Positions 1 to 8,253 of a DNA stretch of 37,717 nucleotides are shown one piece after another (positions within the stretch are counted from its first letter, which is position 1; every line of letters begins with the position of its first letter). This stretch comes from Armatimonadota bacterium (lineage in GTDB: Bacteria > Armatimonadota > UBA5829 > DTJY01), in NCBI GenBank assembly GCA_017993055.1, contig JAGONM010000026.1:1-37717 (forward strand), in the 5' to 3' direction. The translations under genes and the position numbers were made by a program. The notes under the pieces are model-generated. The model had not been told where the DNA came from, searched no databases, and saw only the letters and a list, made by a program, of their open reading frames with translations.

Positions 1-282
1 GTCACCGGCGGCATCGGCGTGAACAACATCGGCCTGCTGGTGAGCGTGGCAGGCAAGATCACGCACGACGACACCGGGTTCGCCTATGTTGACGACGGCT
101 CGCTCGTTCAGGACGGCTCCGGCTGGATCGGCGTCCGCGTGGACAAGACCGGCCTGACGGCCGCCTTCACCGAGGGCAAGCAGTGCGTCATAACCGGCGT
201 CAGCTCGATACTGAAGCAGGGCGAAGTCTACATACCCGTCCTGAGGCCGAGAAGCGACGCCGACGCGGTGATATATCCATAG
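1..282 (+). CDS. C-terminal part of a secreted protein with OB-fold-like module (5' end outside window)
   Basis: The reading frame is open from base 1 and ends at a TAG at 280-282, so only about 93 C-terminal residues are visible. They match, nearly motif for motif, the last ~90 residues of the proteins at 389-4012, 4537-7608 and 23918-26947: 'N.IGLLVSVAGKIT', then 'F.YVDDGS', 'DGSG..GVRVD', 'V.TGVSS' and a final 'VLRPR'. This is the second half of a tandem OB-fold-like module. The catalytic or binding part of the protein lies upstream of the window. The next gene starts 106 nt downstream on the same strand, with a GC-rich hairpin between. The family resemblance is seen in the sequence; the OB-fold label is an inference from the beta-strand pattern. 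Confidence 0.85.
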   Translation, partial: VTGGIGVNNIGLLVSVAGKITHDDTGFAYVDDGSLVQDGSGWIGVRVDKTGLTAAFTEGKQCVITGVSSILKQGEVYIPVLRPRSDADAVIYP

Positions 283-297
283 AAACGGGAGTCAATC

Positions 298-327
298 CGG
301 GCCGCGCATCGGCGCGCGGCCCGCTTT
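298..327 (+). terminator. GC-rich hairpin, possible intrinsic terminator
   Basis: The arms GGGCCGCGC (299-307) and GCGCGGCCC (314-322) form a 9-bp stem closed by an extra C-G pair, with a 6-nt loop. Only CTTT follows, so it may be a weak terminator after the partial gene. Confidence 0.5.
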
Positions 328-388
328 CCGGCAGAGGCGCGGGCGAACCTGACCGGCTCCCTGCTGCCGAAAGGAGAAGTCGAGGCAG

Positions 389-3300
389 ATGAGAAGACTC
401 GAAACACTGCTGTGCATCGGCCTGGCATGCCTGTGCGCGTTCGGGGCCGCGGCATCCGCCGACACGGTCGGCCTGCGGTTCTACCAACAGGACCAGTTGA
501 GGATAGTCCAGCGCGAAGTTCCGGCGGGCAAGAACCTCGTCGAGGCCGCAGTGCGCGGGCTCGTCGAAGGGCCTACCGTGGAGGAGAAGGTCCTCGGCTA
601 CACCTCGGCGATACCGTCGGGTACGAAGGTCGAGGGCGTGGCGCTGACCTCGGACGGCGTGGAGGTCGGGCTCTCCGCCCAAGTGCTCGCCGGGTTCGAC
701 GAGGCCGCGCTCCAGAGCATCTTCGACCAGTTCACCGCCACCCTGGGCGACTTCCCGAAGATCAGGCAGATCAAGCTCACGCGCCAGGGCAAGCCGCTGT
801 CCGACTATCTCGCGCCCGCCCCGGTCGTCGGGGAGGCCGCGCCGCCGCTCGTAGAGGGCGTCTCGACCAGCGGGCTCGCGACCAGGAAGATCGCCATCGG
901 CCCGTCCCACGGGCGCTTCTGGAACGGCTCCGGCTGGTACTGGCAGAGGGGCGACCCGTGCGGGTTCGGCGAGGCCGTGCTGGAGGACACGAACAGCATC
1001 CGGCTGATGCAGTTCCTGTACCAGTACCTGACTCAGGACGGCGCGGCCGTATACTCCGCCCGCGAGCTCAACGAGAGCAACTGCTGCAACAGCTACGAGG
1101 GCCTGCCCTGGTGGAAGATGGCGTCATACTCCTGGCTGAGAGGCCAGGGATACCCGTGCTCCGTCTGGGCCAGCTCGTCCGGCAACTGCGGCGCCGAGAC
1201 CGCCGTCGGGCGCAGCAGCGACGACATCCGCGCGAGGCCGCTCTTCGCCGACTACCACGGGACCGACATCTACATCGCCCACCACACCAACGCGGGCGGC
1301 GGGGGCACGGCGAACGGGACGGAGACCTTCCGCGACACCCAGATGGTCTATCAGGCGCACGTCGCAAACAGCCTGAACCTGGCCAACAAAGTGCAGAGCA
1401 GCGTCGTCAACACGATTCGCTCCACGTTCGACGGCGAGGACATGTGGTCCGACCGAGGCGTGAAGGACTCGGCGGGCGGGTTCGGCGAGATCCGCATACC
1501 GAACCGCCCGGCGATCCTGATCGAACTGGCGTTCCACGACGCCTGCTCGAGAGACGCCCAGTACCTGACCGACAACTTCTTCCGATCGCTCACCATGTGG
1601 GGCATCTACAAGGGCATCTGCGACTACTTCGGCACTACGCCCACCTGGGACAAGTACTCCCTGGAGTACGTCAGCGACACGCTCCCGGCGGCGATGGAGA
1701 CCGGGCACTCCTACAACGTGAGCATCACCTTCCGCAACCGGGGCGTGCTCTGGACCGAGGCCCGGCAGATCAGACTGGGGGCCGTCGGGGACTACGATCC
1801 GTTCACGCCTCAGACCAGGCAGATCATCAGCGGCGAGGTGCGCCCGGGCCAGACGTACACGTTCAACTTCACGCTCACCGCGCCGAACTCCGGCGGCACG
1901 TATACCACCGACTGGCGGATGGTGCGCGACGGCTACCAGTGGTTCGGCCCGACTGTCAGCAAGACCTACGAGGTGGTCGGCCCGCCGGACACCGAGGCCC
2001 CCTCCGTGCCGACGGGGCTCTTCGCGGAGTCGGTCGGCCTGAACCAGGTCAACATAAGCTGGAACGCCTCGACGGACAACGTCGGCGTCATCGGCTACAA
2101 GCTCTTCAGGGACGGCGTGCAGATAGCCGACCAGCCCGGCCGGACCTTCCAGGACGCGGGCCGCGCGGCTAACACCCAGTACTGCTACACGGTGCTCGCC
2201 TACGACGCTGTCAACAACCAGTCCGCCCAGAGCGCGCCGTACTGCGCGATCACGCACCAGGTGGTCTGGCAGGACGGCTTCTATGACCTGAACAACTGGC
2301 CCGCCGACAAGGTGGCAAACGGCACCTTCCGCGGCCTGGAGACGTTCGACTGGGACAGCCACGGGACCTACCCCGGCGATGTGTGCGTCGCCACTCTGAC
2401 CGGGACGACCTCCACCCAGGGGTCGTACGCGTACAGGGCGCTGGCGGAGACTTACGCCGCCGGGTCGTTCGACTGCTTCCTCGCGGACCAGGCGGTCTCG
2501 AGCAGCAAGCAGGGCCTCCACATCAGGGGGTTCAACGGATCGAACGAGGCCTACTCGGCCTTCGTGGGGTGCTACCCCGATTCGCCGATGAACGGCGCAA
2601 AGTACGCCGCGGGCGTGTTCGACGGCTCCTCGTGGAGCTGGGCGCCGCAGGTCCAGATCCGCGCGATCGGCTGGCTCAACCTCCGCGTCGAGGTGGGGGT
2701 GAACGCCGTCAGGGCCTACTACAACGGCAGCCTGATCGGCACCCTGCCGAAACCCGCCGCCGCGGACACCTTCGGGCTGACCCGCGTGAACCTCGGCCAC
2801 CCGTACAACGTGAACACCGAGGGGTACTTCGACGACGCGCAGTTCACCGCGCCGCCGCCCGTCGCGCCCCTCCCGCTGGCCGCGACGCCTCTCAGCACGG
2901 AGAGCATCCGGTGGAACTACGCCGACCGCTCGCCGATCGAGACGGGCTACCTGCTGCTCGACGGGTCTCAGGCGCAGAAGGGTTCCGCCGGGAAGAACTC
3001 GTCCTCCATAGCGGAGTCCGGCCTCGCCGCGAACACCCAGTACTCCCGCCTGCTCCGGGGCAGGAACGGCACGGTCCTCGGGCCGCTCTCGGCGGGGTTC
3101 TCGGCATACACGCTCTCCGTCGCGCCGACGAGCGCGAACGTCACCTGCGACAGGTCGCCCGGCACGCCCTACGCGACTCCCGAGTTCGTCTTCACGGCGG
3201 TCGGAGGGTTCGGCGCGGGGAAGGTGCAGTACTACCGGTACGCATGGGACCAGAGCCCGACCCACTCGTGGACAGGCTCCGAGGCCCAGTGGAGCGCCGG

Positions 3301-4012
3301 CACGCTCGACCTCTCCGCCGCCTCGCCGGGCGACTGGTACCTGCACGTGAAGGGCTTCAACGGCGACGGCGTGGAGAACGGCGCGCTGACCCTCGGGCCG
3401 TACCAGTACGAGGCGGCAACCTCGACGATCGCCGAGATCAAGGCCCTGCCGGACGGCTCATCGGCCGCGGTAGCGGGGAAGGTCGTGACGGCGAACTTCG
3501 GCTCGTTCTTCTACATCGAGGAGCCTGACGGCAGCTCGGGCATCAGGGTGAACGCGGGCGGGCCCGCTACCGGCGCGCTGGCGTCGGTCTCCGGCACGAT
3601 TCAGACCGTCGGCGGCGAGCGCGTGATAGCGAGCGCCTCGGTCGGCTCGTCCGGCACCGGAGCGATCCCGGCGGCCGCCCTGCTGAAGAACCTGTCGCTC
3701 GGCGGAGGAAGCCTGAACGCATACACCCCGGGCGTGATGGACGGCCTCGGGGCGAACAACCTCGGTCTCTTCGTGTCGGTCGCCGGCAGGGTGACGCACG
3801 TCGGGGCGGGGTTCTGCTACGTGGACGACGGCTCGATGCAGGCGCAGGACGGTTCGGGGTACCCGGGCGTCCGCGTGGATACGTCCTCGATAACCGCGCC
3901 CGCGATGGGGACTTACGCGGTGATCGAGGGCATCAGCTCGACGTACGCGATCGGCTCGGAGAACGTCCGGATGCTCCGCGCGACGGGGAAGGTGAGCTAC
4001 ACGCTGCCCTGA
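389..4012 (+). CDS. Secreted multidomain N-acetylmuramoyl-L-alanine amidase (amidase_3) with GerMN, Ig-like, FN3 and C-terminal OB module
   Basis: 1207 aa. A signal peptide spans about residues 1-24. A GerMN-like domain follows (about 26-140). An amidase_3 catalytic domain spans about 166-415, with likely zinc ligands His174 (in GPSHG), Glu199 and His299 (in AHHTNAG) and catalytic Glu379 (in LIELAF). This family cleaves the amide between MurNAc and the peptide stem. After it come an NBR1-type Ig-like domain (about 425-530), FN3 (about 535-622), a LamG/jelly-roll-like region, another FN3-like stretch and the tandem OB-like module (about 1012-1207). The catalytic set looks complete, although the HxNA loop has an extra His. 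GerMN plus amidase_3 is usually linked to cell-wall remodelling; here the large adhesive-type tail suggests an exported, surface-associated enzyme. AAGGAG at 369-374 and GAGG at 380-383 precede the ATG. The substrate could also be peptidoglycan of other cells. Confidence 0.88.
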   Translation: MRRLETLLCIGLACLCAFGAAASADTVGLRFYQQDQLRIVQREVPAGKNLVEAAVRGLVEGPTVEEKVLGYTSAIPSGTKVEGVALTSDGVEVGLSAQVLAGFDEAALQSIFDQFTATLGDFPKIRQIKLTRQGKPLSDYLAPAPVVGEAAPPLVEGVSTSGLATRKIAIGPSHGRFWNGSGWYWQRGDPCGFGEAVLEDTNSIRLMQFLYQYLTQDGAAVYSARELNESNCCNSYEGLPWWKMASYSWLRGQGYPCSVWASSSGNCGAETAVGRSSDDIRARPLFADYHGTDIYIAHHTNAGGGGTANGTETFRDTQMVYQAHVANSLNLANKVQSSVVNTIRSTFDGEDMWSDRGVKDSAGGFGEIRIPNRPAILIELAFHDACSRDAQYLTDNFFRSLTMWGIYKGICDYFGTTPTWDKYSLEYVSDTLPAAMETGHSYNVSITFRNRGVLWTEARQIRLGAVGDYDPFTPQTRQIISGEVRPGQTYTFNFTLTAPNSGGTYTTDWRMVRDGYQWFGPTVSKTYEVVGPPDTEAPSVPTGLFAESVGLNQVNISWNASTDNVGVIGYKLFRDGVQIADQPGRTFQDAGRAANTQYCYTVLAYDAVNNQSAQSAPYCAITHQVVWQDGFYDLNNWPADKVANGTFRGLETFDWDSHGTYPGDVCVATLTGTTSTQGSYAYRALAETYAAGSFDCFLADQAVSSSKQGLHIRGFNGSNEAYSAFVGCYPDSPMNGAKYAAGVFDGSSWSWAPQVQIRAIGWLNLRVEVGVNAVRAYYNGSLIGTLPKPAAADTFGLTRVNLGHPYNVNTEGYFDDAQFTAPPPVAPLPLAATPLSTESIRWNYADRSPIETGYLLLDGSQAQKGSAGKNSSSIAESGLAANTQYSRLLRGRNGTVLGPLSAGFSAYTLSVAPTSANVTCDRSPGTPYATPEFVFTAVGGFGAGKVQYYRYAWDQSPTHSWTGSEAQWSAGTLDLSAASPGDWYLHVKGFNGDGVENGALTLGPYQYEAATSTIAEIKALPDGSSAAVAGKVVTANFGSFFYIEEPDGSSGIRVNAGGPATGALASVSGTIQTVGGERVIASASVGSSGTGAIPAAALLKNLSLGGGSLNAYTPGVMDGLGANNLGLFVSVAGRVTHVGAGFCYVDDGSMQAQDGSGYPGVRVDTSSITAPAMGTYAVIEGISSTYAIGSENVRMLRATGKVSYTLP

Positions 4013-4024
4013 ATGGAGTGAACT

Positions 4025-4047
4025 CCCTCTCCCTCGAAGGGAGAGGG
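4025..4047. repeat. Palindromic repeat CCCTCTCCCT-N3-AGGGAGAGGG
   Basis: A perfect 10-bp inverted repeat with a 3-nt loop, followed by a 'TCGGGGTGAGGG' flank. The same element occurs at 13013-13035 with its flank inverted. It is an interspersed extragenic palindrome lying just after a stop codon. Confidence 0.8.
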
Positions 4048-4086
4048 TCGGGGTGAGGGCGACCTTGCCCCCCGGTATTCGGCGAG

Positions 4087-4116
4087 GGGCGGTCCCGCAC
4101 GGGGCCGCCCTTTTTT
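4087..4116 (+). terminator. Rho-independent terminator after the amidase gene
   Basis: The stem GGGCGG (4087-4092) / CCGCCC (4105-4110), with further pairing inside the loop, is followed directly by six T residues (4111-4116). It lies 75 nt after the amidase stop codon. Confidence 0.85.
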
Positions 4117-4127
4117 CGCGCCCGGGA

Positions 4128-4158
4128 ACGAGTACGAGTAGGAGTACGAGTACGAGCA
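4128..4158. repeat. Degenerate hexanucleotide repeat (GAGTAC/GAGTAG)
   Basis: About five units of the hexamer family GAGTAC, GAGTAG and GAGCAG, just after the terminator. The same family occurs at 13976-14013, 14150-14222 and 21155-21187, always near gene ends or starts. Confidence 0.75.
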
Positions 4159-4173
4159 GGGAGGCCAAAGGAA

Positions 4174-4295
4174 AGCCCCAGCCGGCAAAGGAGGAAACAG
4201 CTGGGGCTCAGACGGAAGGAGGTCGGATTGCAGGGACAGGGTAGATGATTGCTGGTACAGACTGCCATTGTCCCCGGGTATGGTGGTAATCCGAC
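4174..4295 (+). other. Structured intergenic segment with nested inverted repeats (possible RNA element)
   Basis: Three stems can be drawn: AGCCCCAGC/GCTGGGGCT (4174-4182 with 4200-4208); an outer stem GTCGGATT/AATCCGAC (4222-4229 with 4288-4295); and, nested in it, GGGACA/TGTCCC (4233-4238 with 4269-4274) around a 30-nt loop. This segment is more AT-rich than its surroundings. It lies about 240 nt upstream of the 4537 gene. I do not recognise it as a known riboswitch. No terminator follows immediately. Confidence 0.45.
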
Positions 4296-4427
4296 TGCGC
4301 GCTATTCGCTTTTCCACTTATTCAGACGCTGAATCGCGCCGAAAGGTTCCCGTTTGCGACCCGGAAGTTGAGGGTGTTTCTCGCAGATAAGCTCCACGGA
4401 CGCCCGCGCCCGAACGCCCGCCGCGGG

Positions 4428-4455
4428 TTGCGCGTTCGAGGGATCGTGGTACAAT
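4428..4455 (+). promoter_or_regulatory. Candidate sigma-70-type promoter upstream of the 4537 gene
   Basis: TTGCGC (4428-4433), a 16-nt spacer and TACAAT (4450-4455), with a TGG extension before the -10 box. It would give a second, vegetative start upstream of the sigma-54 site. The -35 match is weak. Confidence 0.4.
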
Positions 4456-4492
4456 GGTCGAGGGACGCCCGCTTGAGGGCCGCGGCCCTCAT

Positions 4493-4508
4493 TGGCACGA
4501 TTCTTGCA
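4493..4508 (+). promoter_or_regulatory. Sigma-54 (RpoN) promoter of the 4537 gene
   Basis: TGGCACG (4493-4499), ATTC, TTGCA (4504-4508): a full match to the -24/-12 consensus with GG-N10-GC spacing. The predicted start is near 4519, leaving an ~18-nt leader with GGGAG at 4521-4525 before the ATG at 4537. The 18-nt string ATTGGCACGATTCTTGCA is repeated exactly at 11741-11758. Sigma-54 promoters need an enhancer-binding activator, which is not in this window. Confidence 0.85.
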
Positions 4509-4536
4509 CTGATGCACTATGGGAGTGTGAGTCCGC

Positions 4537-7500
4537 ATGTATACCCGAAGGGCGGTCCGCGCCTTGTTCACGGCACTCGCGGCGGCGCTGTGCCTCGCCT
4601 CGCTCGCCTCGGCCGACCGCATCGTCCAGAGCGACGACTTCGACGACGGGGACCTGACCGCCGGTCCGAGATGGACGTACGTCAAGCCCGGGTCCGCCGC
4701 CGTCAGCGGCGAGCAGAAGACCTCCGGCTCGTACAGCCTGAAGGTCGCGTCGAACAACGAGCTCGGCGCGGTACACACTTGCTCCGGCGTGAGGAGCGCC
4801 GACCAGCCGTTCACCAGCACGTTCAACCTTTACGTCGAGTCCATGGGTGACGAGGCGATCCCGTGGTCGGTCCAGAACGCGGACGCGGGTATCGCGGCGA
4901 TCATCTTCATCCTGCCGGGCGGCCTTGTCCAGTTGTACGTTCCCGGCTCCGGTTCCGGCGTGACGGTCAACCTGGCCCGGCATATCTCTTACGGCGCGTG
5001 GCACTCGTTCCGAGTCACCTACGACGGCCTCACGACGAACCTCTACCTCGACGGCAGCGCCGTACCCGACGCAAGCATCTCCCTCACTTACATGCGCGAG
5101 CCGTCGTACGTGTGCGTCGGCAACTTCGTCATGGCTCACACGAGCACGTTCTACGTGGACGACCTGGTCTTCACCAGGCCCGGAGACGTCGCGCCCGCGA
5201 AGATATACGTCCAGGTCTGCTCGGACACCTCGACCGGAGGGATCAACACCGCCGCCGAGCACATTGACTTTCCCGAGCTGGACACCACATACACGACCCC
5301 GGAAGGCCAGGCGGCGCGCGTCATGTCGGAGTCCTACCGCGACGCCCACCGCGACAGCCTCGGGAATACGATCAAGTTCACATGGTACATGCAGATGGGT
5401 TCGGTCTACTCCGCCGGGACCGACACCGGCCCGCTGCTTCCGTTTGAGCTGATGGAAGACTACCACGGCGGCTCGATCGAGCGCTGGGGCGACGAGATGG
5501 CCTATCACTACCACACATGGTTCTGGAGCGACCCGAACGGCGACGGCCTCTGGTACTGGAACCAGGCCCCGGACTTCAGTTACTGCAGGCCGGATTTCGA
5601 CCGCACCATGGCGCACATGCTGCTCGACCGGGGGTTCTACCCGTCTTCTTTCCGGAGCGGCTGGCACTACATGGACGACGGGTGGCAGAGCTACCTGGAC
5701 GAGCTTATCCCCTACCGCTTCGAGAACGACTGGCCGGCCTACCGCACCACCACCGAGGAGCCGCTCGGCAACCTCTACGACTGGCGGCGCGCCCCGTCCG
5801 CCTGGGTGCCCTGGCATCCCGACCCGAACGACTACCAGTCACCCGGCGCGCTCAGGGGCTGGGAATCGAGGAGCAAGTACATCGCCGGCGCGACGACAGC
5901 GATCCTCACCGAAGCATTCTACAAGGCGCTCGACGGCGAGGCGCAGCTCCTCACGCTCTTCTCCCACCTGAAAGAGGCGGACTTCCCCGAGCAGGTGGAC
6001 GCGCTGCACATCCGCCTGAGCGACCTGCACGCGAGCCTGCCGCTGGTGGATTTCGAGTACCTCACAGGCCGGGAGTGCATGCTGAAGTGGCGGAACGGCT
6101 CGGACGTCACCCCGCCGAACATCCAGGTCGAGACCGAGGACGCGGGTGGAATGCGCACGGCGACCATCACCTTCGACGAGCAGATCTACCAGCTCAGGCC
6201 GTTCGCCGCTCGCTCCGACGCCCAGGGGAACTACGAACTCATGGCCTGCGCCCTCGTCGGCCCGAACCGGTGGCGTGTCTCGTACGACGTCGCCGATACG
6301 GTGCAGGCGGCCGTCGGCGTGACCGACTGGTTCGGCAACCCGGCGGTGAGATTCCTGCCGACGCCGCTCCGGATCACGGACGCCGCCGCATCGAACGTCA
6401 TCACGACGGGCGCCGAGGTCCGCTGGAAGACGAACCGGCCGGCCGACACCCGCGTCGAGTATGAGAACGTATCGTCGCCGGGAGCAGCGTCCGCGCTCTT
6501 CGAGGCGGAGCGGAAGCTTGCGCACCGGGTGACTCTTGCCGGCCTGCTCCCCGGGCAGGTGTACAGAGTCCGGCTCTCCGCGCAGGACGAGAACGGCGGC
6601 GAGGCGGAATCCGAGGAACTCTACATACTGACTCCGGTGCTCGACGCCTTCATCATAGACAACCTCGACCCGGGGTTCAGCGTCGAGGGCGCCTGGTCAA
6701 CCGGAAGCGTGACCCCGGGGGCCTACGGCCCGGACTACCGCTACGCGAGCGCGAGCCCCTCAGGAACGTCCCGGGCGTACTGGACGTGGACCGCCCCCGC
6801 GGACGGCATCTACGACGTGCAGGCCAGATGGTCCGCCGGCGCGAACCGCTCTACGGCCGCGCGGTACTCAGTGATCATCGGCGGGAACGAGTACAACCGC
6901 ACGGTTGACCAGCAGGTGAACGGCGCCACGTGGAATGTTCTCGGCACGAACAGCCTTTCGCAGGGCGACACCGTGACCGTGAGGCTGACGAACGCGGCGG
7001 ACTCGGGGTTCGTGGTCATTGCCGACTCCGTCAGATTCGAGCCCGCCTACACGCCGGTCGAGAACATCGGGATCGCGAGGCTTCTCTCCGACGGCGAGAG
7101 CGTCCTCGTCACCGGCGCGGTGACCGGCGTCTTCGGCTCGCGGTTCTATGTCGAGGCGCTCGACCGGTCGTCCGCGGTCGAGGTGCAGGGATTGGGCGTC
7201 TCCGTTGGCGACGTCGTCGAAGTCGGGGGGACGCTCTCGACCGCCGCCGGCGAGCGCATGCTGATCGGCCGACACATCAAACCGACCGGCGAGACCGCCC
7301 ACCTTCGCCCCCTCGGAGTCGCCGGGAGGAGCCTGAACGACTGCGCTTCGGGAATACTCGTGAGAATCTGGGGCCGGGTGACCTCGGTGGGAAGCGGCTT
7401 CTTCTACGTGGATGACGGATCGGGGCTGACGGACTGCGCGGGCGGGATCGGGCTGAGGGTGGACTCCTCGCGCCTGACTTCGCCTCCCGCGCCGGATGAC

Positions 7501-7608
7501 CTCGCGGTCGCGACCGGCGTCCTATCGACGGAAACCCACGACTGCGGTGAGGTACGCGTGCTTCGACCCCGCGCGGACGACGATCTTCGCGCTTATCCCG
7601 GATACTAA
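4537..7608 (+). CDS. Large secreted protein: LamG-like, polysaccharide deacetylase-like, golvesin-like and tandem OB domains
   Basis: 1023 aa with a signal peptide (about 1-26). A concanavalin/LamG-like domain covers about 27-215. A central region (about 220-530) resembles NodB/glycoside hydrolase-deacetylase barrels, with an H-Y-H motif at His324/His326 in an 'DEMAYHYHTW' context and 'FRSGW' further on; this assignment is remote. An FN3-like segment (about 605-695) follows. A golvesin/Xly-type carbohydrate-binding beta-sandwich (about 700-835) comes next, recognisable by 'NLDPGFSVEG.W' and 'VIADSVRFEP'. The protein ends in the same tandem OB-like module as its neighbour (about 845-1023). It probably acts on extracellular polysaccharide. 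It has no PEP-CTERM or LPXTG signal even though its promoter is of the sigma-54 type used by the PEP-CTERM genes here. The function of the central domain is unproven. Confidence 0.8.
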   Translation: MYTRRAVRALFTALAAALCLASLASADRIVQSDDFDDGDLTAGPRWTYVKPGSAAVSGEQKTSGSYSLKVASNNELGAVHTCSGVRSADQPFTSTFNLYVESMGDEAIPWSVQNADAGIAAIIFILPGGLVQLYVPGSGSGVTVNLARHISYGAWHSFRVTYDGLTTNLYLDGSAVPDASISLTYMREPSYVCVGNFVMAHTSTFYVDDLVFTRPGDVAPAKIYVQVCSDTSTGGINTAAEHIDFPELDTTYTTPEGQAARVMSESYRDAHRDSLGNTIKFTWYMQMGSVYSAGTDTGPLLPFELMEDYHGGSIERWGDEMAYHYHTWFWSDPNGDGLWYWNQAPDFSYCRPDFDRTMAHMLLDRGFYPSSFRSGWHYMDDGWQSYLDELIPYRFENDWPAYRTTTEEPLGNLYDWRRAPSAWVPWHPDPNDYQSPGALRGWESRSKYIAGATTAILTEAFYKALDGEAQLLTLFSHLKEADFPEQVDALHIRLSDLHASLPLVDFEYLTGRECMLKWRNGSDVTPPNIQVETEDAGGMRTATITFDEQIYQLRPFAARSDAQGNYELMACALVGPNRWRVSYDVADTVQAAVGVTDWFGNPAVRFLPTPLRITDAAASNVITTGAEVRWKTNRPADTRVEYENVSSPGAASALFEAERKLAHRVTLAGLLPGQVYRVRLSAQDENGGEAESEELYILTPVLDAFIIDNLDPGFSVEGAWSTGSVTPGAYGPDYRYASASPSGTSRAYWTWTAPADGIYDVQARWSAGANRSTAARYSVIIGGNEYNRTVDQQVNGATWNVLGTNSLSQGDTVTVRLTNAADSGFVVIADSVRFEPAYTPVENIGIARLLSDGESVLVTGAVTGVFGSRFYVEALDRSSAVEVQGLGVSVGDVVEVGGTLSTAAGERMLIGRHIKPTGETAHLRPLGVAGRSLNDCASGILVRIWGRVTSVGSGFFYVDDGSGLTDCAGGIGLRVDSSRLTSPPAPDDLAVATGVLSTETHDCGEVRVLRPRADDDLRAYPGY

Positions 7609-7717
7609 GGTTCCGGCGGGCGCATCGCCGCGCACCCCCCGGCAAGAAACTGTGAAAACTTTGTGAACAATGCACTTTCGGGGGAACTTTCCTCGCCCCC
7701 GCGTCGTATCATAAGTA

Positions 7718-7857
7718 GGAAAAGCACTCATTCTGATGTGCAGAATGCTCCTTTCCAATACCTCCTTGCCCAGGCCGGGCGGAGGGCGGATTCAAGGTCC
7801 CGACCGACTTCCGCCCGGCGCATCTGGAGCCTCACCGAAAGGTGAGGCTCTTTTTTT
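7718..7857 (+). ncRNA. Candidate small structured RNA ending in an intrinsic terminator
   Basis: This gene-free stretch folds into consecutive stems: GGAAA/TTTCC (7718-7722 with 7752-7756) enclosing CATTCT/AGAATG (7729-7734 with 7742-7747); then GCCGGGCGGA/TCCGCCCGGC (7774-7783 with 7810-7819); then the terminator at 7827-7857. A TATCAT box at 7707-7712 could be a -10 element, but no good -35 is visible. It is more AT-rich than the coding regions and has no credible ORF. No known family was recognised; 6S and SRP RNA were considered and do not fit. Confidence 0.45.
7827..7857 (+). terminator. Strong Rho-independent terminator
   Basis: A 10-bp stem GAGCCTCACC/GGTGAGGCTC with a GAAA tetraloop and a run of seven T. 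The nearest gene stop is 220 nt upstream, so it most likely ends a non-coding transcript. Confidence 0.92.
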
Positions 7858-7954
7858 GCGCTCTGCGTAGACCCACCCCTCCCCCTTGCCCCCTCCCTCT
7901 CAGGGGAGGGGGGTTCCGTGCGCCGGACGGAAACCTCCCCCGGCGCCCACTCCG

Positions 7955-8116
7955 CTGTCCCCCTTATCAAGGGGGACCGGCCTCCGGGCCGAGGGGGTTC
8001 GGCTTCCCACGGCCTTCCTGAACCTCCCCCAGCCCCTCCTTGATAAGGAGGGGAGCTAGAACCGCTGTCCCCCTTGTCAAGGGGGACCGGCCTCCGGGCC
8101 GAGGGGGTTCGGCTTC
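7955..8116. repeat. Two copies of a GC-rich palindromic repeat (family C)
   Basis: The units CTGTCCCCCTTATCAAGGGGG, ACCGGCCTCCGGGCCGAGGG and a linked CCCCTCCTTGATAAGGAGGGG palindrome appear twice (about 7955-8056 and 8063-8116). The same composite element lies at 18300-18518, 23019-23116, 27127-27222 and 33114-33226. It yields only spurious ORFs. Confidence 0.85.
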
Positions 8117-8253
8117 TGTTCTTGCGCCTACTCGATCCCGCCCGCGAAAACCCGTATTTCACACAGTTGGCGGCGCGGGCCGGCCGTGCTACCATGTACA
8201 CAGAAACGGTAAGCCGTTTCCGGCGGCGAGGCCGCCCGCGAGCACCGCAAAGA

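Noticed and set aside
1124-3346. Long minus-strand open frame (740 aa) opposite the amidase gene
   Set aside because: It is rich in Arg, Val, Gly and Ala, has no recognisable domain and mirrors a well-supported plus-strand gene; long antisense frames are common in GC-rich DNA.
7651-7676. Rex-type operator suggested by TGTGAAAACTTTGTGAACA
   Set aside because: The two TGTGAA words are direct repeats, not the inverted TTGTGAA-N4-TTCACAA palindrome.
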